From Sabethes cyaneus (lineage: Eukaryota > Arthropoda > Insecta > Diptera > Culicidae): a stretch of DNA of 64,000 nucleotides. Location: NCBI RefSeq assembly GCF_943734655.1, contig NC_071355.1, positions 192,397,939 to 192,461,938 of the forward strand, read 5' to 3'. The translations under genes and the position numbers were made by a program. This document shows, piece after piece, positions 21,171 to 33,464 of the stretch; the first letter of the stretch is position 1, and each line of letters begins with the position of its first letter. Below the pieces are notes generated by a model. The model worked only from the letters and a program-made list of their open reading frames with translations, searched no databases and was not told the origin of the DNA.

Positions 21171-22228
21171 GTTTCGAAATCATCGTACAAAATGGACCAA
21201 ATGGTCCCGGAATTTCAAAAACACCTGTACGCGGGCACAAGTAATTAGCTTATATCGCATATTTCAAAAATTCATAACTCTCTGAAATGCAATTTTTTTA
21301 GCAATCCAAAAGATATCATTATATTATCACGAAAAAGTTTTCGACAAAATTTTCAATGGCAGTGGACAGCTACTTAGAAAATTTGGAAAAAGTGTACTAC
21401 GCCTCGGAAAAAATTTCAAAACAATTTTTTCATATTTGTTAATGCATAATTTTTTTTAAGTTTCTAAGTATGTTTATTTACATGTTATTGTATAAATAAA
21501 ATATGCACAAAGGTTTTACATGGCAATTTCAAAGTTAAACTTCAATTCATCTATATCTATCATTGCAATTATCAATAAAGGCTGTGTAAACCATTAAAAT
21601 CTTCAGAATATTTGTTCTTGTAGACACCGCTATTCCGTCTAGTTTTGGTCTCAGCAGATCCTCACAATTAATGGAGCGTTGAGCACCAGAAACTGATAAT
21701 CGATGCGAGAAAGACAGTTTTTGACCGCTGTAAAGGGTTGCTTCCCATAAGCCACCGAAGTGGATTACTTTGAGTGCCAATCATTACCCTCTTCAGAGCA
21801 AAAGGAAGCTATTTTGTTCTGCTATGACGTTTGGTAACATAGTTCGAAACTCCTCCAATCGCATTTTTTATTTGGCACCCTATGGCACTTTCATTAAATT
21901 TAATAGAGGGTGGTCACAAAAATGGAAGTTTTTCTTTGAAAAATCATAACGTTTGAAGCATTGACACGGCAAGTGAAAGGTATTTTAATGAGCTTTCTAT
22001 GAAAAATACAGAAATGAAATTAAAAATTATGAATGACTGCAAAAACATTAAATTTATTCGATTTTTTGTGTTTTTTGGTAGATAAGAACATAAAAAATCC
22101 TATCTTTTTTTTTTGAAAACAGATTTTTTTACAAAACAAAAAATTAGACCTATAATTTTAGAACGCGATTGGACTGTACTGTACAATGAGCGTAATTTTG
22201 CATTAATGGGATGAACAGAAAAGTGGCG
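21171..22228. other. No gene; includes second copy of repeat R2
   Basis: 21747-21810 ('ttcccataagccaccgaagt' through 'cctcttcagagcaaaa') is the partner of 16108-16185. The rest, including AT-rich 21900-22150, shows no coding or transposon signature. Confidence 0.4.
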
Positions 22229-22370
22229 GCTAGGCGGCGCTGCTAGACAGAGTCAGTAGGATTGTTGCACTAGCCCCGTAATTGTCTTGTACTCTAATAG
22301 CCTGCTGGGAAGTGTGTCGATAAAGAAGGGTTAAGTCTTAGAAAGACGTTTAAGCCCAAGGATTTTTTTG
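22229..22370 (+). mobile_element. SINE family S1, 3' body
   Basis: 'gctgctagacagagtcagta' through 'gtcgataaagaagggttaag' and 'gtttaagcccaaggatt' matches the body of the complete S1 copies. The tRNA-like head is missing, as expected for a 5'-truncated SINE. Confidence 0.75.
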
Positions 22371-22375
22371 AAACT

Positions 22376-22470
22376 GGCGGTAGTTTAATTAGCAAAACAG
22401 TCGGGTACCAGCCGAAAGATCAGGGCAGGGGTGCGAACACTACCTGGCATCACCCCGATATATTTTTGGT
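22376..22470 (+). mobile_element. SINE family S2 (copy 3)
   Basis: 'ggcggtagtttaattagcaa' followed by 'gtaccagccgaaaga' and a B-box-like 'ggggtgcgaacactacc' matches the S2 head. It lies directly downstream of the S1 fragment in the same orientation. Confidence 0.55.
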
Positions 22471-23054
22471 CTATATCGAATTCATCCAATTAATTATTCT
22501 TCGCATCAGACACTTCCTGGCTTTCGAAAATTGTTCACGTCATGAACGCGTATAGTCATATACAAGTAAATAAGAAAGAAAAACAATCAACAATCGACAT
22601 AACGGTTGTTGTTTGTTATCAACTATAGTTTCGTTGGCTTTAATAAATCGCCAATTAAAATAGCAAAAATCTAGATTATTTCCCCTAATGGGTTGGCACG
22701 CGTCTTAAAATTAGACGAACATAATTAAAAAATTAAATAACCCTGTAAGCGGGGCTCGCCGCTTTGCACCATTGAAGTCTCTAATTAACTCGTTGCTTTT
22801 GTATGATCAATTAACAAGTATAACATTGCACGTTTCTTCTCGTTAATTGTTCCTGTATTGCTCCGAATGACGCATGAATGTGGCTGCTTTTTCCGCAGTT
22901 GAACAATGTAAAGATTCTTTCAACCGCTTTTGAATTCTCTATCTCGCAAATTTACTGTTTGTTAGAGACACCGAAAACCATCGAAAAACTGCACCTTGCA
23001 ACAACCAAACACAACGGTGTTCGCGGAGTTTATTTTCGAATCATTGGGCATTAG
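22471..23054. other. No recognisable feature
   Basis: Unique-looking sequence. The last bases ('ttattttcgaatcattgggcattag') could act as a weak splice acceptor for the open block that follows. Confidence 0.3.
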
Positions 23055-23389
23055 GTGCCCAATGCAACACGACCGACGTACGCTAATGATAGCGATGATC
23101 TAACCGCGTCGGTATCTTCCGATGGGATGAGTAAACACAGCAATAGCGCCGATGATAGCCTTGTGGGGCGATCTTCGCGCCTGAATCGCTTCAGTTCGCT
23201 GTTTTCGGTCGAAGAACGGTCGAACGTTGGAAAACTTCGAACCGCAATAATTGCCCCAACCTCGCCGCAGACGTACCGTACGCAAAGTAGGCCGGCCAAT
23301 AATTTCTTCAACCTTCTCGGCGAATTGACCGCCACCGCTGCGCTGCTGTCTGGGGCGGGTAATTATCGGAAAAATGCAGTCCAATATTG
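23055..23389 (+). CDS. Candidate internal exon, serine-rich, unknown gene
   Basis: An open block of about 112 codons directly follows a TAG that doubles as a possible splice acceptor (..gggcattag/gtgccc) and is followed by a plausible donor (..attg/gtaacc at 23390; an alternative at 23359 reads gcgg/gtaatt). The peptide is rich in Ser, Asn and Asp (DSDDLTASVSSDG, HSNSADDSLVGRSS) and ends in a more hydrophobic part (NNFFNLLGELTATAALLSG). Codons are GC-rich at the third position, unlike the AT-rich surroundings. There is no ATG at the left edge, so if real it is an internal exon. I recognise no family. The opposite strand is also open over part of this stretch, which weakens the case. Confidence 0.4.
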
Positions 23390-23999
23390 GTAACCGCAAA
23401 ACCGGGTCGAAAGAATGGCACCGTCAAGGTCAATGAATTGGATCGAAGTGAAGTGCAATTGCACACACCGCCTCCGTACTTGAAATTGAAATGTAGAAAT
23501 TTGGATGACATTCAGGTAGAAGAATTGAAAACAATCGACACCGGCTGTGTTGGGTAATCTATCCGACGAATTGCCATTTGGTGACGGAGTGTTCACGGAG
23601 GGCTTTTTCAGCTTCTGTTGTGTTTGCGGTGGTATTATCTGCTAAATTGAACTTTGAGCTTAACCACTTTGGGAAAACCGTGCACAGTTCGCCAACAATT
23701 AAGCCAAGCTTAAAAATATATTTGTACTGTAAACTGCTAATCCGTTTTCACAACAGCCCCACCCCACGGTAAGCCCAAAAGAAAGGTGCTTCAACGCACT
23801 GGAAACCGCTACAATCGCAATCGAGTAGCGGCAACGGTGGCGGTGCTTGGTTGGTTGGCTGGTTGGTGGTTGGATGCAAGCTGAGGATTACTCGCGCTAT
23901 GCTTACGTAAGATCCCTATCTAAACCATCCGAAACTCTTTTGGATTAGCTCTCGCATCTCTCTATCGGTCGATGGTGTCTAATGTCAAAGCTGTCAACC
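23390..23999. other. No recognisable feature
   Basis: Downstream of the candidate exon. Contains a GGTT/GGCT-rich low-complexity patch at about 23840-23875. No second exon can be proposed with confidence. Confidence 0.3.
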
Positions 24000-24311
24000 G
24001 CTCGGCGGGTGCGAACAACAACGACGGCGGCTGGTTAGTGGCAGAAGAAAGCGCCCGCTTTGGACATGCCAGCAGCGCTGGCGAGAGGCTATGCTATGCT
24101 TTGGTGTGGTTTGTGGCTTCGACTTCGATTTAGACTGGGCCGATTCGGGGGGATTTTCGGATAAGGGGCCTACGCTGCCGTGGCCCTGTACAGCAGCAAA
24201 ACTTTTCAAAGACTGCATCGGGTGAAAGGTCTTCACAATCTGTGGAGATTGGTGATTATTGTTGGACGCCAATTTTCGCTTTGGCGTGGCGGTATTGTTG
24301 GTCATTTTCAT
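23994..24311 (-). CDS. Possible first exon or spurious frame, 105 codons
   Basis: A minus-strand frame begins at two nearby ATGs (24311, 24305) with the context 'agttaatgaaaatgacc' and encodes a basic, Gln/Ser/Pro-rich peptide (TATPKRKLASNNNHQSPQ near the start). Composition is coding-like over the first 80 codons, then turns arginine- and cysteine-rich before the stop, as if reading into an intron. I see no convincing donor and no domain. It lies on the strand opposite the candidate exon at 23055, so the two would not belong to one gene. Confidence 0.25.
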   Translation of the reverse strand: MKMTNNTATPKRKLASNNNHQSPQIVKTFHPMQSLKSFAAVQGHGSVGPLSENPPESAQSKSKSKPQTTPKHSIASRQRCWHVQSGRFLLPLTSRRRCCSHPPSG

Positions 24312-25714
24312 TAACTAGTAGCAGTAGGTAAGCAATTCAAATGGCATTCGATATGGCTGGTGTAGATTAATGTAAATTGCAATGTCATTGCGGTTGCCCG
24401 TGGCATGATTGAGTGTGATGGAATATTCAAAACAGATAAGTTGTGTAATGTAATGACAGAAAATAGAATTAGCAAGCCATATACGTTTGTGTGGTATGTT
24501 GTTTCCTATCAATTTGGGAATGGAAATTGAAGGTTTTCATTTTTCGGGATTATCCGACCATAATTTTATGGAGTCTAATTTTAAAAAATAAGTTATTTTT
24601 TTAAATATTTCTTAGCTTTTTAGGTTGGCATTTTTTTTACTAGTTCAGATGCCACAAAAATAAACCGAGTTAAAGTCTAGAGTTTCGGTTAACCAGGAAA
24701 TAATAAACTCACTCGTTTTTTCACTTGTCGAGTAAATATCTCACTTTCAAATGAACTCAAACAGTGAGCAAGCCAATGCAGAAATGGAAACAATGTTACT
24801 GCACCCGCAAAACACAACCGAAAAAAATAAATAAATCGACGGATGAGTGGCAGTCACGCGACCGGAGCTCGGTGTGAGATTGAGTAATAAAAATAAACTA
24901 TGTAAAAAAAACTTCAAATCACCATTTCTCGCGAAGCACTGAAAGATAGCAGCTGCGCTGCTCATCACGTTACATCAAGGGTATCTATTGTTGGACTTTG
25001 TTGTAGTCAAAATCGGTCAGGCAAGCTTCAACGGCCAATCATTCGATACGATTCGAACGAAATGGGATCGTTGCACTGCATCGATCAAAGAATTAGTTCA
25101 AATCAATGGGTAACAACAATTGACACCGTCCTCGTGCTGCACATGAAGCTGATGTTGATGTCAGTTGTCAGATTTTTTGTTGGGTGATAGATAGCAGAAA
25201 TTCTGATGGTAAATATCTATGCTTTTATTCGCTTTTCAAATCCTACATCAATTCAAATTTGGACAGAAGTAAAATTAAACGCCAAATAATTTTAAAATTA
25301 ATTAAAATTAATAAAAATTAGTTAAACGATGTGCTTTCAACTGTGCGAAATTTTTAGTAGACTAAATATTTCATATCACCAAAAATGAATGCATTGCTGG
25401 AGACAAAAATCAGGGAATGCTAAATACAAAATCATCCATTTCATTGCATAAATGGGCTCTACTAATTAAATAATTAATTGCAGTTATAAAGTAATCAAAC
25501 TGTGGCATCGTCCGTGCTTGGAACGTTAAGAAATTGTGAGGAAAAAGACGAAAAGTTCAACTAAACTTTCAAAAGAGAGAAAACCCAAAATAATCTACAG
25601 CAAGCGACCATTCTTCTGCAGTAAAAGAGACAGACACAAACAACGGTCAAAAAGTAAGCTGCTTTTTATCTATGCAATGTTGTTCCGTTTGGTCCGAACA
25701 TGTTTTATTCTGTC
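24312..25714. other. No recognisable feature
   Basis: AT-rich, unique-looking DNA with scattered short frames and no motif or paired repeat that I can support. Confidence 0.4.
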
Positions 25715-26008
25715 CAGGTGACCAATAAGCATTAGCATAAGCAGAAAACTTATGCTTATTAGCATATCTGGCGTTTTATACTGCAAGCTAATAAACAGCA
25801 ATTAGCTTTTCGACTGCCTACTGCGACTGCATTCTATTCAAATTCTTCTTGTCGGTAATCAGCCGTAAATAAGCATTGTCAGCACTACAAGAGGATTGGC
25901 AGCAAAGTAGCTGCCAAAGAAGTTTTTAAGTAGCATTTATTTAAGGTGACTTAAATGCTTATTGGCTTGCATTTGAATGGCATTGGTAATCTTTCACAGT
26001 AACCAGAC
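25715..26008 (-). mobile_element. MITE family M2 (about 294 bp)
   Basis: Read on the minus strand it follows the M2 copies at 42172-42469 and 52665-52959 from end to end: 'ccaataagcatttaagtc', 'tgctacttaaa', 'gtgctgacaatgct', 'gcagtataaaacgcc' and 'ccaggtgaccaataagcat' at the other end. Termini are inverted (ccaggt..., ...acctgg type). No transposase. Confidence 0.8.
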
Positions 26009-27120
26009 CAAACCAGTAAACAGTTTAGTCGTTCATGCTTGTGAAATTGAGAAATCGTGGAGAAAATGGCTCCAAAGAATGTGAGAAGAAGAATTTTTTT
26101 CGCATCATCAAGCGCACATTTGTCTGCAGCAACACTGACAACAGGGCATTTTTCAGAATTATTGTCAAAATGGGCCGAAAGAACTTAGAATTTCGTAAAG
26201 GATAGATAGATCTATACATAAAAACAATATTTATAAAACTGAACTTCATCGCTTATTTCACAAGCGAAAAACTTTTGATCCAAGCATTGTAGAACACTAA
26301 AATGTAGGTCCCATATAGTCCAAGTAGCGCTGGATGCTACTCAAAAGAAAAAAAAACTAAAATGTAGGAAAATTTTATCAGTCGTCCAGAAAAAACAACA
26401 GCTTGACCATGAGATGACCTCATATCGAAATTTAGCAGTTTCATCCAGTTTATCATTCTACCACTTTACAAAAAAAGTTTACGTCCACTTTACAAAAAAG
26501 TTTACGAAAAGACAGAAAAGTAGGTACAAAAGAATAGACAAAAATAATTAAACCTACCCCCAAGGTCCTTTTTTTTCTTGTAGATTAGTGCTAGCTGAAG
26601 TGGAGAGGAGAGAACTATGGCTAGGACAGGAAGGATGAGAGGAATTGGTCCTAGAGGACTACAAAACGGGAAATTACTTAACGGGATGTAAGTAAAACTC
26701 AAACATGAAGGTATGATATAGAACTTTTACCAGAATATTATTATTATAACGTTACTATATATCATATTATAATTATCATTGCTATGAACAGCATAATGGT
26801 GGAAGGCTGGATGATGGAGTGGATTGCCAACCGGAGTCCTTAAGGTCTGAAACAGTTATGTAAGTTCTTCTTCTCACAAACAAGCCATCACGTGGGTTAA
26901 AGCTGGTGCAGCGAAATTGATTATTACATGGAAGGATCCTAATGTTGGAAGCAAAATCTTAAAACCCCGGAATGCGCACAAGTGTCTCTGCTTGTGGGTC
27001 CGCCAAACCCCTTTTAGTTCTTCTATAACAGCATTAGTGTGATATTCATTTGATAATCAAATTTGGATCTACTGTAAGTCTACCCACATACACTGGCAAG
27101 TCCTTGAAATGATGGTGGAT
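26009..27120. other. No gene; small local duplication
   Basis: 'ccactttacaaaaaa' followed by 'gtttacg' occurs twice in tandem at about 26460-26505, and a third copy of 'actttacaaaaaagtttacg' lies at 27190-27209 after the TAC repeat. No coding region recognised. Confidence 0.4.
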
Positions 27121-27127
27121 TTCCCCC

Positions 27128-27129
27128 AT

Positions 27130-27189
<60 letters not shown>
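27128..27189 (+). repeat. (TAC)n microsatellite, about 20 units
   Basis: A clean trinucleotide run following 'ttcccccat'. It produces artificial poly-Tyr (plus) and poly-Val (minus) open frames that should not be annotated as genes. Confidence 0.95.
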
Positions 27190-27429
27190 AACTTTACAAA
27201 AAAGTTTACGTTGCAACCACGACAGAATGAGAGACATGTGAAACAGAAAAAACACACTCGGTATGGTATAACAATGAATGTGCCGTTTGCTTTGATGGTC
27301 GGCACCCGACTGCTCGCTCGCTTCTACCACACTACAGTTGCTAACCATTTTTCTTCTCGGTGATAAAAGCGACGGGTAATCATATAAAAATATGATGATG
27401 ATGAATGTATGATGTATGAAATGATTAGG

Positions 27430-27590
27430 ACTTGAGGGATAAAATTAGATATGAGACTAACTAATAGAAGGGTGCTGCGGTAGTTTAATTGCAAAAACGC
27501 TTGGGTATCAACCGATAGAGTGTGGGTTGGAGTCCCATCCGCTATTGAACGACTAAACAAATAAATTTTTCTGGATTGCTGAAATTGTCT
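27430..27590 (+). mobile_element. SINE family S2 (copy 4)
   Basis: 'ggataaaattagatatgaga', then 'gctgcggtagtttaattgca' (A box TAGTTTAATTG) and 'gtgtgggttggagtcccatc' (B-box-like), ending near 'attgaacgactaaac'. The order is the same as the reverse complement of 3690-3830, including the short 5' segment before the A box. Confidence 0.65.
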
Positions 27591-28137
27591 TAATTCAAGA
27601 GCAATGAGCTTTCAAGATGTCCAAGAAAATTGGAAAATTTCCTTTGAAGTTTTCTGAAAAAAAAAACAAAGAGAAACATGATTTTTTTTAATATTTCATT
27701 GCTAAATCCGTCAACAATGCCCGTATATAAAATTTCGAGAATAAGACTGGAGAAGGGTCTCAATGCTGCCCAAACCAGTTCAATAATTTTGAAAAATCTC
27801 CAACAATCACATCGAACAGACATCAATTCAGAAACAAAAGAGCAAAAATATTAAAAATCGATCTTAACCGGTTATAACCACGTAAACGTAAACAGTAAAG
27901 TATATTCAACAAACTGATATTTTATATTATGTTTTAAGTATTTGTGCTTTGATACTATTTGTAAGGCTTCGGATAAAAGTGGAACATTTACATTTCAGAA
28001 AAAAAACTAGATTTGGAATAATTTGAATGATTTTTATTCCATAAATCTCCATATCAATCCTCATGTAAATTCTTTGTATGTGGTAAAAACTACCACATAC
28101 ATAACTACAAACCAATGAATCAAAATCTTCGTGACAG
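27591..28137. other. No recognisable feature
   Basis: AT-rich DNA with frames under 85 codons and no motif; it may be eroded LINE sequence belonging to the RT relic that follows. Confidence 0.3.
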
Positions 28138-28250
28138 TTCGTATTGATATTACATCCGGAGTTCCTCAAGGCAGTCATATGAGATTTTTCACATTTTGAA
28201 TCTATCCAAGTAATCCTGAAGTGAAAACTTTGAAATTTTCAATACGTAAG
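28138..28250 (+). pseudogene. RT fossil with GVPQGS motif
   Basis: 'attacatccggagttcctca' begins a frame reading ITSGVPQGSHMRFF before a stop. This is the pre-YADD motif of Jockey/CR1 RTs with the usual LGPLLF decayed. No catalytic box is visible. A relic only. Confidence 0.6.
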
Positions 28251-28797
28251 TTTTTAATTTTTAATATTCTGCTAATCGATCCCCATCCCCAATGCATTTT
28301 GGCTATGAAACTCCTAATAGGGATGTAAATTTTTACTATATTTTCACTATATAAAATATTAACTTAGACCAACTCTTCACATCTTACAATTTCTGAAAAG
28401 TGGCCGATTGAATATCAAGCTGTTATCAAGTTTTTTTGCAGTTACTTAATCGAAAACGTGCAAAATACACCAACACCGGAAAAGCCAATCGTTGAAGCCG
28501 GAGACTATTGAACACAACAATGCCCCGGCTAACTGTTCTATCCTTCCCGTGTCTCGCACGCCAGAGACCAAACTTTCGGTTCGTTAGGCAATAAATTAAG
28601 CACAATGACAACCCCATCAACAGCACACAGCACTACGCCGTCGATCCCAGTAGTCGTCGATACTGAACCCTTATCCGTCCGCCAGAGTGGAGGCACAATG
28701 TCAGCTTGACCGCAGAGGTGAACTTTTACGCAGTACAAGGTGAAACACCATGCTGCTCCACCGGGCCGGGCGGCGAAGTGCGGCTTTCCCGGTGCGT
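28251..28797. other. No recognisable gene
   Basis: The interval 28430-28790 is GC-richer than its surroundings, with overlapping 66-codon minus-strand frames lacking domains. It runs directly into the TTAA that borders the large palindrome. Confidence 0.35.
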
Positions 28798-28801
28798 TTA
28801 A

Positions 28802-29833
28802 CCCCTCTAAGGTCTACATCATTTTTAGCACCGCAAAATTCACTAAAATGGCCATAACTTTTTAATTTTTCAATATTTTTTCACCAAATTTGGGAATTTT
28901 GCCGAAAATATGTTCTATTTTTATAATATCTATAGATAATGGCCATATGCCATATGGTCCCGGAGTTATTCCGGAGTTCCTTGGGGGACCGAGATATGGC
29001 TTTTTTAGATAAAGTTGCCAAATATCTAAAATTTGTTTGAAATCTATTGATTTTTGTAAACATATCAACGACTGTAGACATATCAGTTACTTTGCCGCAG
29101 TTATGAGCCATGCTGCGCGCCATCCGGATCCGGGGGGACACTATGAATCCGGAACCGGTTCCCGTAACGGGATATTTCAGTATCAGTAAAGCATGTCGTG
29201 TCGCATATCAAAAAACATCAGAATTCGATAAAATAGCGATTGGCGATCATCTCATGCCTTTCAGAGGCCATATGGCCGATTCCAGGTCCCGGACAAGTTC
29301 CTTCGAAATCCGTTCCGTGCTTGAATCAGAAAAGAAACCCTCCCCGGACCCGGAACCGGTCATACGGCCTCTGAGGGACATGAGATGATCACCAATCGCT
29401 ATTTTGTCGAATGCTGATGTTTTTTGATATGCGACACGACATGTTTTACTGATGCTGAAATGTCCCGTTACGGGAACCGGTCTCGGATTCATAGTGTCCC
29501 CCCGGATCCGGATGGCGCGCAGCATGGCTCATAACTGCGGCAAAGTAACTGATATGTCCACAGTCGATTATATGTTTACAAAAATCAACAGATTTCAAAC
29601 AAATTTTAGATATTTGGCAACTTTATCTAAAAAAGCCATATCTCGGTCCCCCAAGGAACTCCGGAATAACTCCGGGACCATATGGCATATGGCCATTATC
29701 TATAGCTATTATGAAAATAGAAAATATTATCGGCAAAATTCCCAAATTTGGTGAAAAAATATTAAAAGATAAAAAAGTTATGGCCGTTTTAGTGAATTTT
29801 GCGGTGCTAAAAATGATGTAGACCTTAGAGGGG
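28802..29833. mobile_element. piggyBac-type palindromic MITE, 1,032 bp, TTAA duplications
   Basis: Both ends are inverted copies (cccctctaaggtctacatca) flanked by TTAA at 28798-28801 and 29834-29837. TTAA target sites and CCC-starting termini are hallmarks of piggyBac. The inverted match continues through almost the whole element, meeting near 29310; landmarks such as 'gccatatgccatatgg', 'tatcagttactttgccgcag' and 'gcgcgccatccggatccgg' are mirrored in each half with scattered mismatches. No transposase is encoded; open frames of 68-158 codons are strand mirrors of each other. Kolobok elements also use TTAA, so piggyBac is likely but not proven. Confidence 0.88.
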
Positions 29834-29837
29834 TTAA

Positions 29838-32689
29838 TGAAGCAAACTTCGCTCTTTTTTTTCTTTTCATCCCTTGCAACACGGAGAAAAGTTTCCTGCA
29901 ATATAAAAATGAAACATAAATTATGCCTGATTCCGTGTGCCGGCTGTGGAGGCTGCCGCCCAGCAAAGACACACAAGCGGACGACGAAATCTGTGTGGTA
30001 AGTGACAAAATTTAGCACACAACCTTCATCGGGCTTCAGGCAGGCGGCGCGGTGACTCGCCGGGGTGCTGTCTCCTTCAAATGAAACAAAATGGCGCATT
30101 GTGGCTGGAAAGTATTCGCCAAGACGAACCTCTCGGTACTACGGACTACGGTGGTGGTGCCAAAACTTGGAAGTTAGATTATTTGTCCCATTTGTGTAGT
30201 TTGCGATGATGGTGCTGACGATGCTGCTGCTGCTGCTAATATGGTTGTATTTTTTTCTTGCAGTGCCTGATTTTTTTTTGTTTCGGGGTTGCTGCAGAAG
30301 AGTAAGTTTTATTCGTCTTAAGGGTATTCTAGAAACATTTTTTATTGGTGAAGGTATTTGCTGGCTTGGAAAGATTATTAAAGAAATTATTGTTTGTAGC
30401 TGCGTTGTTTTTTCATTGCGTAATGGTAGGGTGAATATGCTTCCCGCTGATCATTGCTACTTGTTGGTGAGACTGATAAAATTTTTATCAAAACGCAATA
30501 ACAGTATTTTACGCTTGACACAGGACATTATTAGATTTTTACAGCAGCTGAAATGTCACTGCATGCCTCAGTGGCGTATAATGGCTAAACTTTTTTGCAG
30601 CTTTTTCTTGCTCTCTTACTTCATTCATTGTGCCACGGATAATAAACTACGCTCGAACGAGCCGGGTACCGGCTGTAAGGGGCCTGTCACCATGCGAACC
30701 GATTATCTGCACTCTTAGCTGGTGAATAATTAAGGTAGCAGAATATTATCTCTACTAACTGAAGAAAGAGCACAAAGTATTTCGTTCCGAAAATGATGGA
30801 AATTAATAATGGATTCACGAAACTGCCAAGTTTTGCCCAAATGGGAACCTGCAACTACCCTTTCAGGATTTCTCCGCTTGTTGCGATAGGTACAACGAAC
30901 TGTTTACGACTCGTTGCTTCTTGTTCGAAAGCTGTCATAATTAGTACTAAATTGATTTATGCTCCTTGGACATCGTTGTTGGCGCGATGTCTGCAAGGAG
31001 TGGGTGATGTTGCGTGCGGTTAGTAAACTCCGTGAAGCAAAGGAAACTACTCTTCCAAGACAAACCAGTACCGAACCAATCGCATTGGAAAAGCATACCA
31101 GCGCCGCCGTATTTGCTTAATGAAGCGTGCAAAATCGGCGGTGAGATGCGTACCGAACTTACTACCTTGATTGCCGGGCTGCAGCCGATTCTTGCGTGGT
31201 TGTAAACGGTGTAAATTTACCGCTCCCCGCGGCTGCTGTCCGTTTTCGAAGCGGTCGAGTGGCTTCCTCGGCGCGTCAGGCTAAGTACCACCAGCCCGTT
31301 CGATACGGAGGTGTTGATTTGATGGTTAAGATTGTTGAACCTTTAATCGATGTTGTACATTTTCGAACGTGCTTCTTTTTATTTGTCCTATTCGCACGCT
31401 GTTTGCCCAGTGAAGAGCCAACCGAACATGGTAATGACCGCACATTACCGATTGAATGGCTGTAGAATCCAGCTTGAACTGGTCATCATTTGGTGAATGC
31501 AATTTATTAGTTCCGACATGAGGAAACATGACGTTAATGAGTAAAGTAAGCAGGTACGTGACGGATAATCGATTAGGAAATAAACTCAAATAGCGTAAAA
31601 TACCAGCAATTTTAAAACAATTTTTTCTCAGAATAAAATAATCATTTGAACGGCAGTGTATCGTCAATCGATTCTAATCCACCATACAGATTGAAGAGAC
31701 TATAGCTATAAATCGTTTATTTTACTCGCATTTAATTAAAATGTTCGTGTACGTGTGCTTTTTATATTTCCATAAGCCCAAGCTATTTTATGTACATCTG
31801 GAAGACGATCGACTTGATAGCCAGTCAATATGTCTGATTTCCCCTGACTGGGGGTAGGTAGGTAACTACAATTGTAGTGGTGTAAATATATCAAATATTG
31901 AACCGTGTTGAAGAACGCGGCTGTCGTGCTAGAGCCGTTAGTAATTCTTAAAGCGTGTGTATCAAACGAGTTTTTGCCATTAGCATGTTCTTGAAGGCAC
32001 TTTCAGTTCTGACTTTGATAGCTGACAAAGTGTGAAAACCCCAGTCAGGCAGTTTTAAATTCGTAAAACTTGTTTCGAAGCCAACTTGCAGCCACACTTG
32101 GGCTTGGTGCCAAAATACTTAAGATAACTTCTTCAGGAAACAACAAAGAAAAAAATGCATTATTAAAACTGCATCGGAGTGTCCCACTTGTTCTTTGTTA
32201 TTATTTGGATAGTTATTGGGGTTTTTTTTTTCTTTCCGACTTTTCGACTGTATTTATAAGTCATCTTTGAGCCATGGATAATATCATTTTTTTGTCGAAA
32301 CTCCAAAATTCGAAAGCTCCAAATGGTTCATCAATGATGGTTCCAGAATTCTCCCTTGCGGTACAATTGACAAATTTGTTCACTTGTGTGACTCGATGTA
32401 ACCTAATCAGTTACTTCATCTATAGATAGTAGATATAGTGAATACAGTGCCTGTTTTTGCACCTTAAGATTGCCCAACAAATTTAATAGGCCTGAATGTT
32501 TTTATTTCACCACAAAATAATCATGAATCATGATAACTTTTGCCGTGATTTAACGTTCAAACTGTAGTTTTTTTTTGCATTGCTCCCCTACTGACAAACA
32601 AATTCCCATGCGGGAAATCAGACGACAAAGTTGAACCATTCGGTGACAAAACATCTCCATTTTATGATATTTCATGATATTTCCGACAG
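29838..32689. other. Long unique-looking stretch without assigned gene
   Basis: The longest frame, 30206-30718 (170 codons), starts with a Leu-rich segment encoded by a CTG run and lacks any known domain. The sequence 'ttgtatttttttcttgcag' at about 30244-30262 resembles a strong splice acceptor, so intron or exon structure is possible but unproven. Near 32335-32375 the minus strand encodes VPQGRILEPSL, a likely RT scrap. Nothing else is recognised. Confidence 0.35.
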
Positions 32690-33215
32690 CCTAGCGAGAC
32701 AAGGATCTGCTCAACAGTTCATTGGCCCCGAACCGTTTCTGGGCACCTCCATATCCGCTGTCAAAAGCGAATTACTGACCTGGGAAAAGCTATAAATAGC
32801 AACCAGTTGGTATAAAACGCAGGGCTTTAGACAAGCTAAACAGTTTATCTACCCAAACCCTGCAGTAGTTAACAAACTATTTACCTTAACACGTAGGGAA
32901 TTGCGCACAATCACGGGACTCCTCACCGGACATTGTCCCACTCTTTACTATTTAAAGAGAATTGGCAAGGTCTTAACCGACAATTGCCGCTTTCGCGATT
33001 TAGAACTAGAAAGTTCAGCGCACTTGCTCTGCTCCTGTGGAGCTCTTGCGTCTTCCAGGTTCAGCTTGTTCGGAAGCTACCTATTAACTCCATACTCAGT
33101 ATGGAAACTTCATCCCAAGAAGGTAGTTGGTTTTATTAACCATGTAATACCTAATTGGGGCACAGTCTTACAACCTAGCATACCCATTGATGGTATGAGC
33201 AATCCATAAACTGTG
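32690..33215 (+). pseudogene. 3' end of an RNase H-bearing LINE (I/R1-like group)
   Basis: The frame starts with ARQGSAQQFIGPEPFLGTS, typical of the end of the RNase H domain of I-group LINEs. One stop follows near 32791. It continues RRELRTITGLLTGHCP and SAHLLCSCGALASSR, ending with a VVGFINHVIPNW-type tail. This arrangement (RNase H followed by a Cys/His-containing tail) is the normal C-terminus of insect I-clade elements. RT and endonuclease are absent, so this is a 5'-truncated, inactive insertion. Confidence 0.8.
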
Positions 33216-33464
33216 TACAGCAATCGGGGCCAGCTACAAAACACAATCTTCGTGACTGTCGCAGTGGCATTTTTGAGCCCAGTGCCCTTCTGGCATACAA
33301 AAAAAAGATATTTTCAAACATGTTTATTTTAAATATTACGAATAAATTTCAAACATGTTCTATTTCACTAAAAATACTCTCTGAATTCCTTCACAACCTT
33401 TACGATCTGCTTTGATATTATGTCAACCAAATTTATGTCATTGGTTACCCATCGGCGCACCATT

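Noticed and set aside
27046..27363. Open frames rich in Tyr (plus) and Val (minus)
   Set aside because: Produced entirely by the (TAC)n microsatellite.
30206..30718. 170-codon frame with a hydrophobic start, possible secreted or membrane protein
   Set aside because: The hydrophobic start comes from a CTG run and T-tract; an acceptor-like site lies inside the frame and nothing else supports coding. Left as unassigned DNA.
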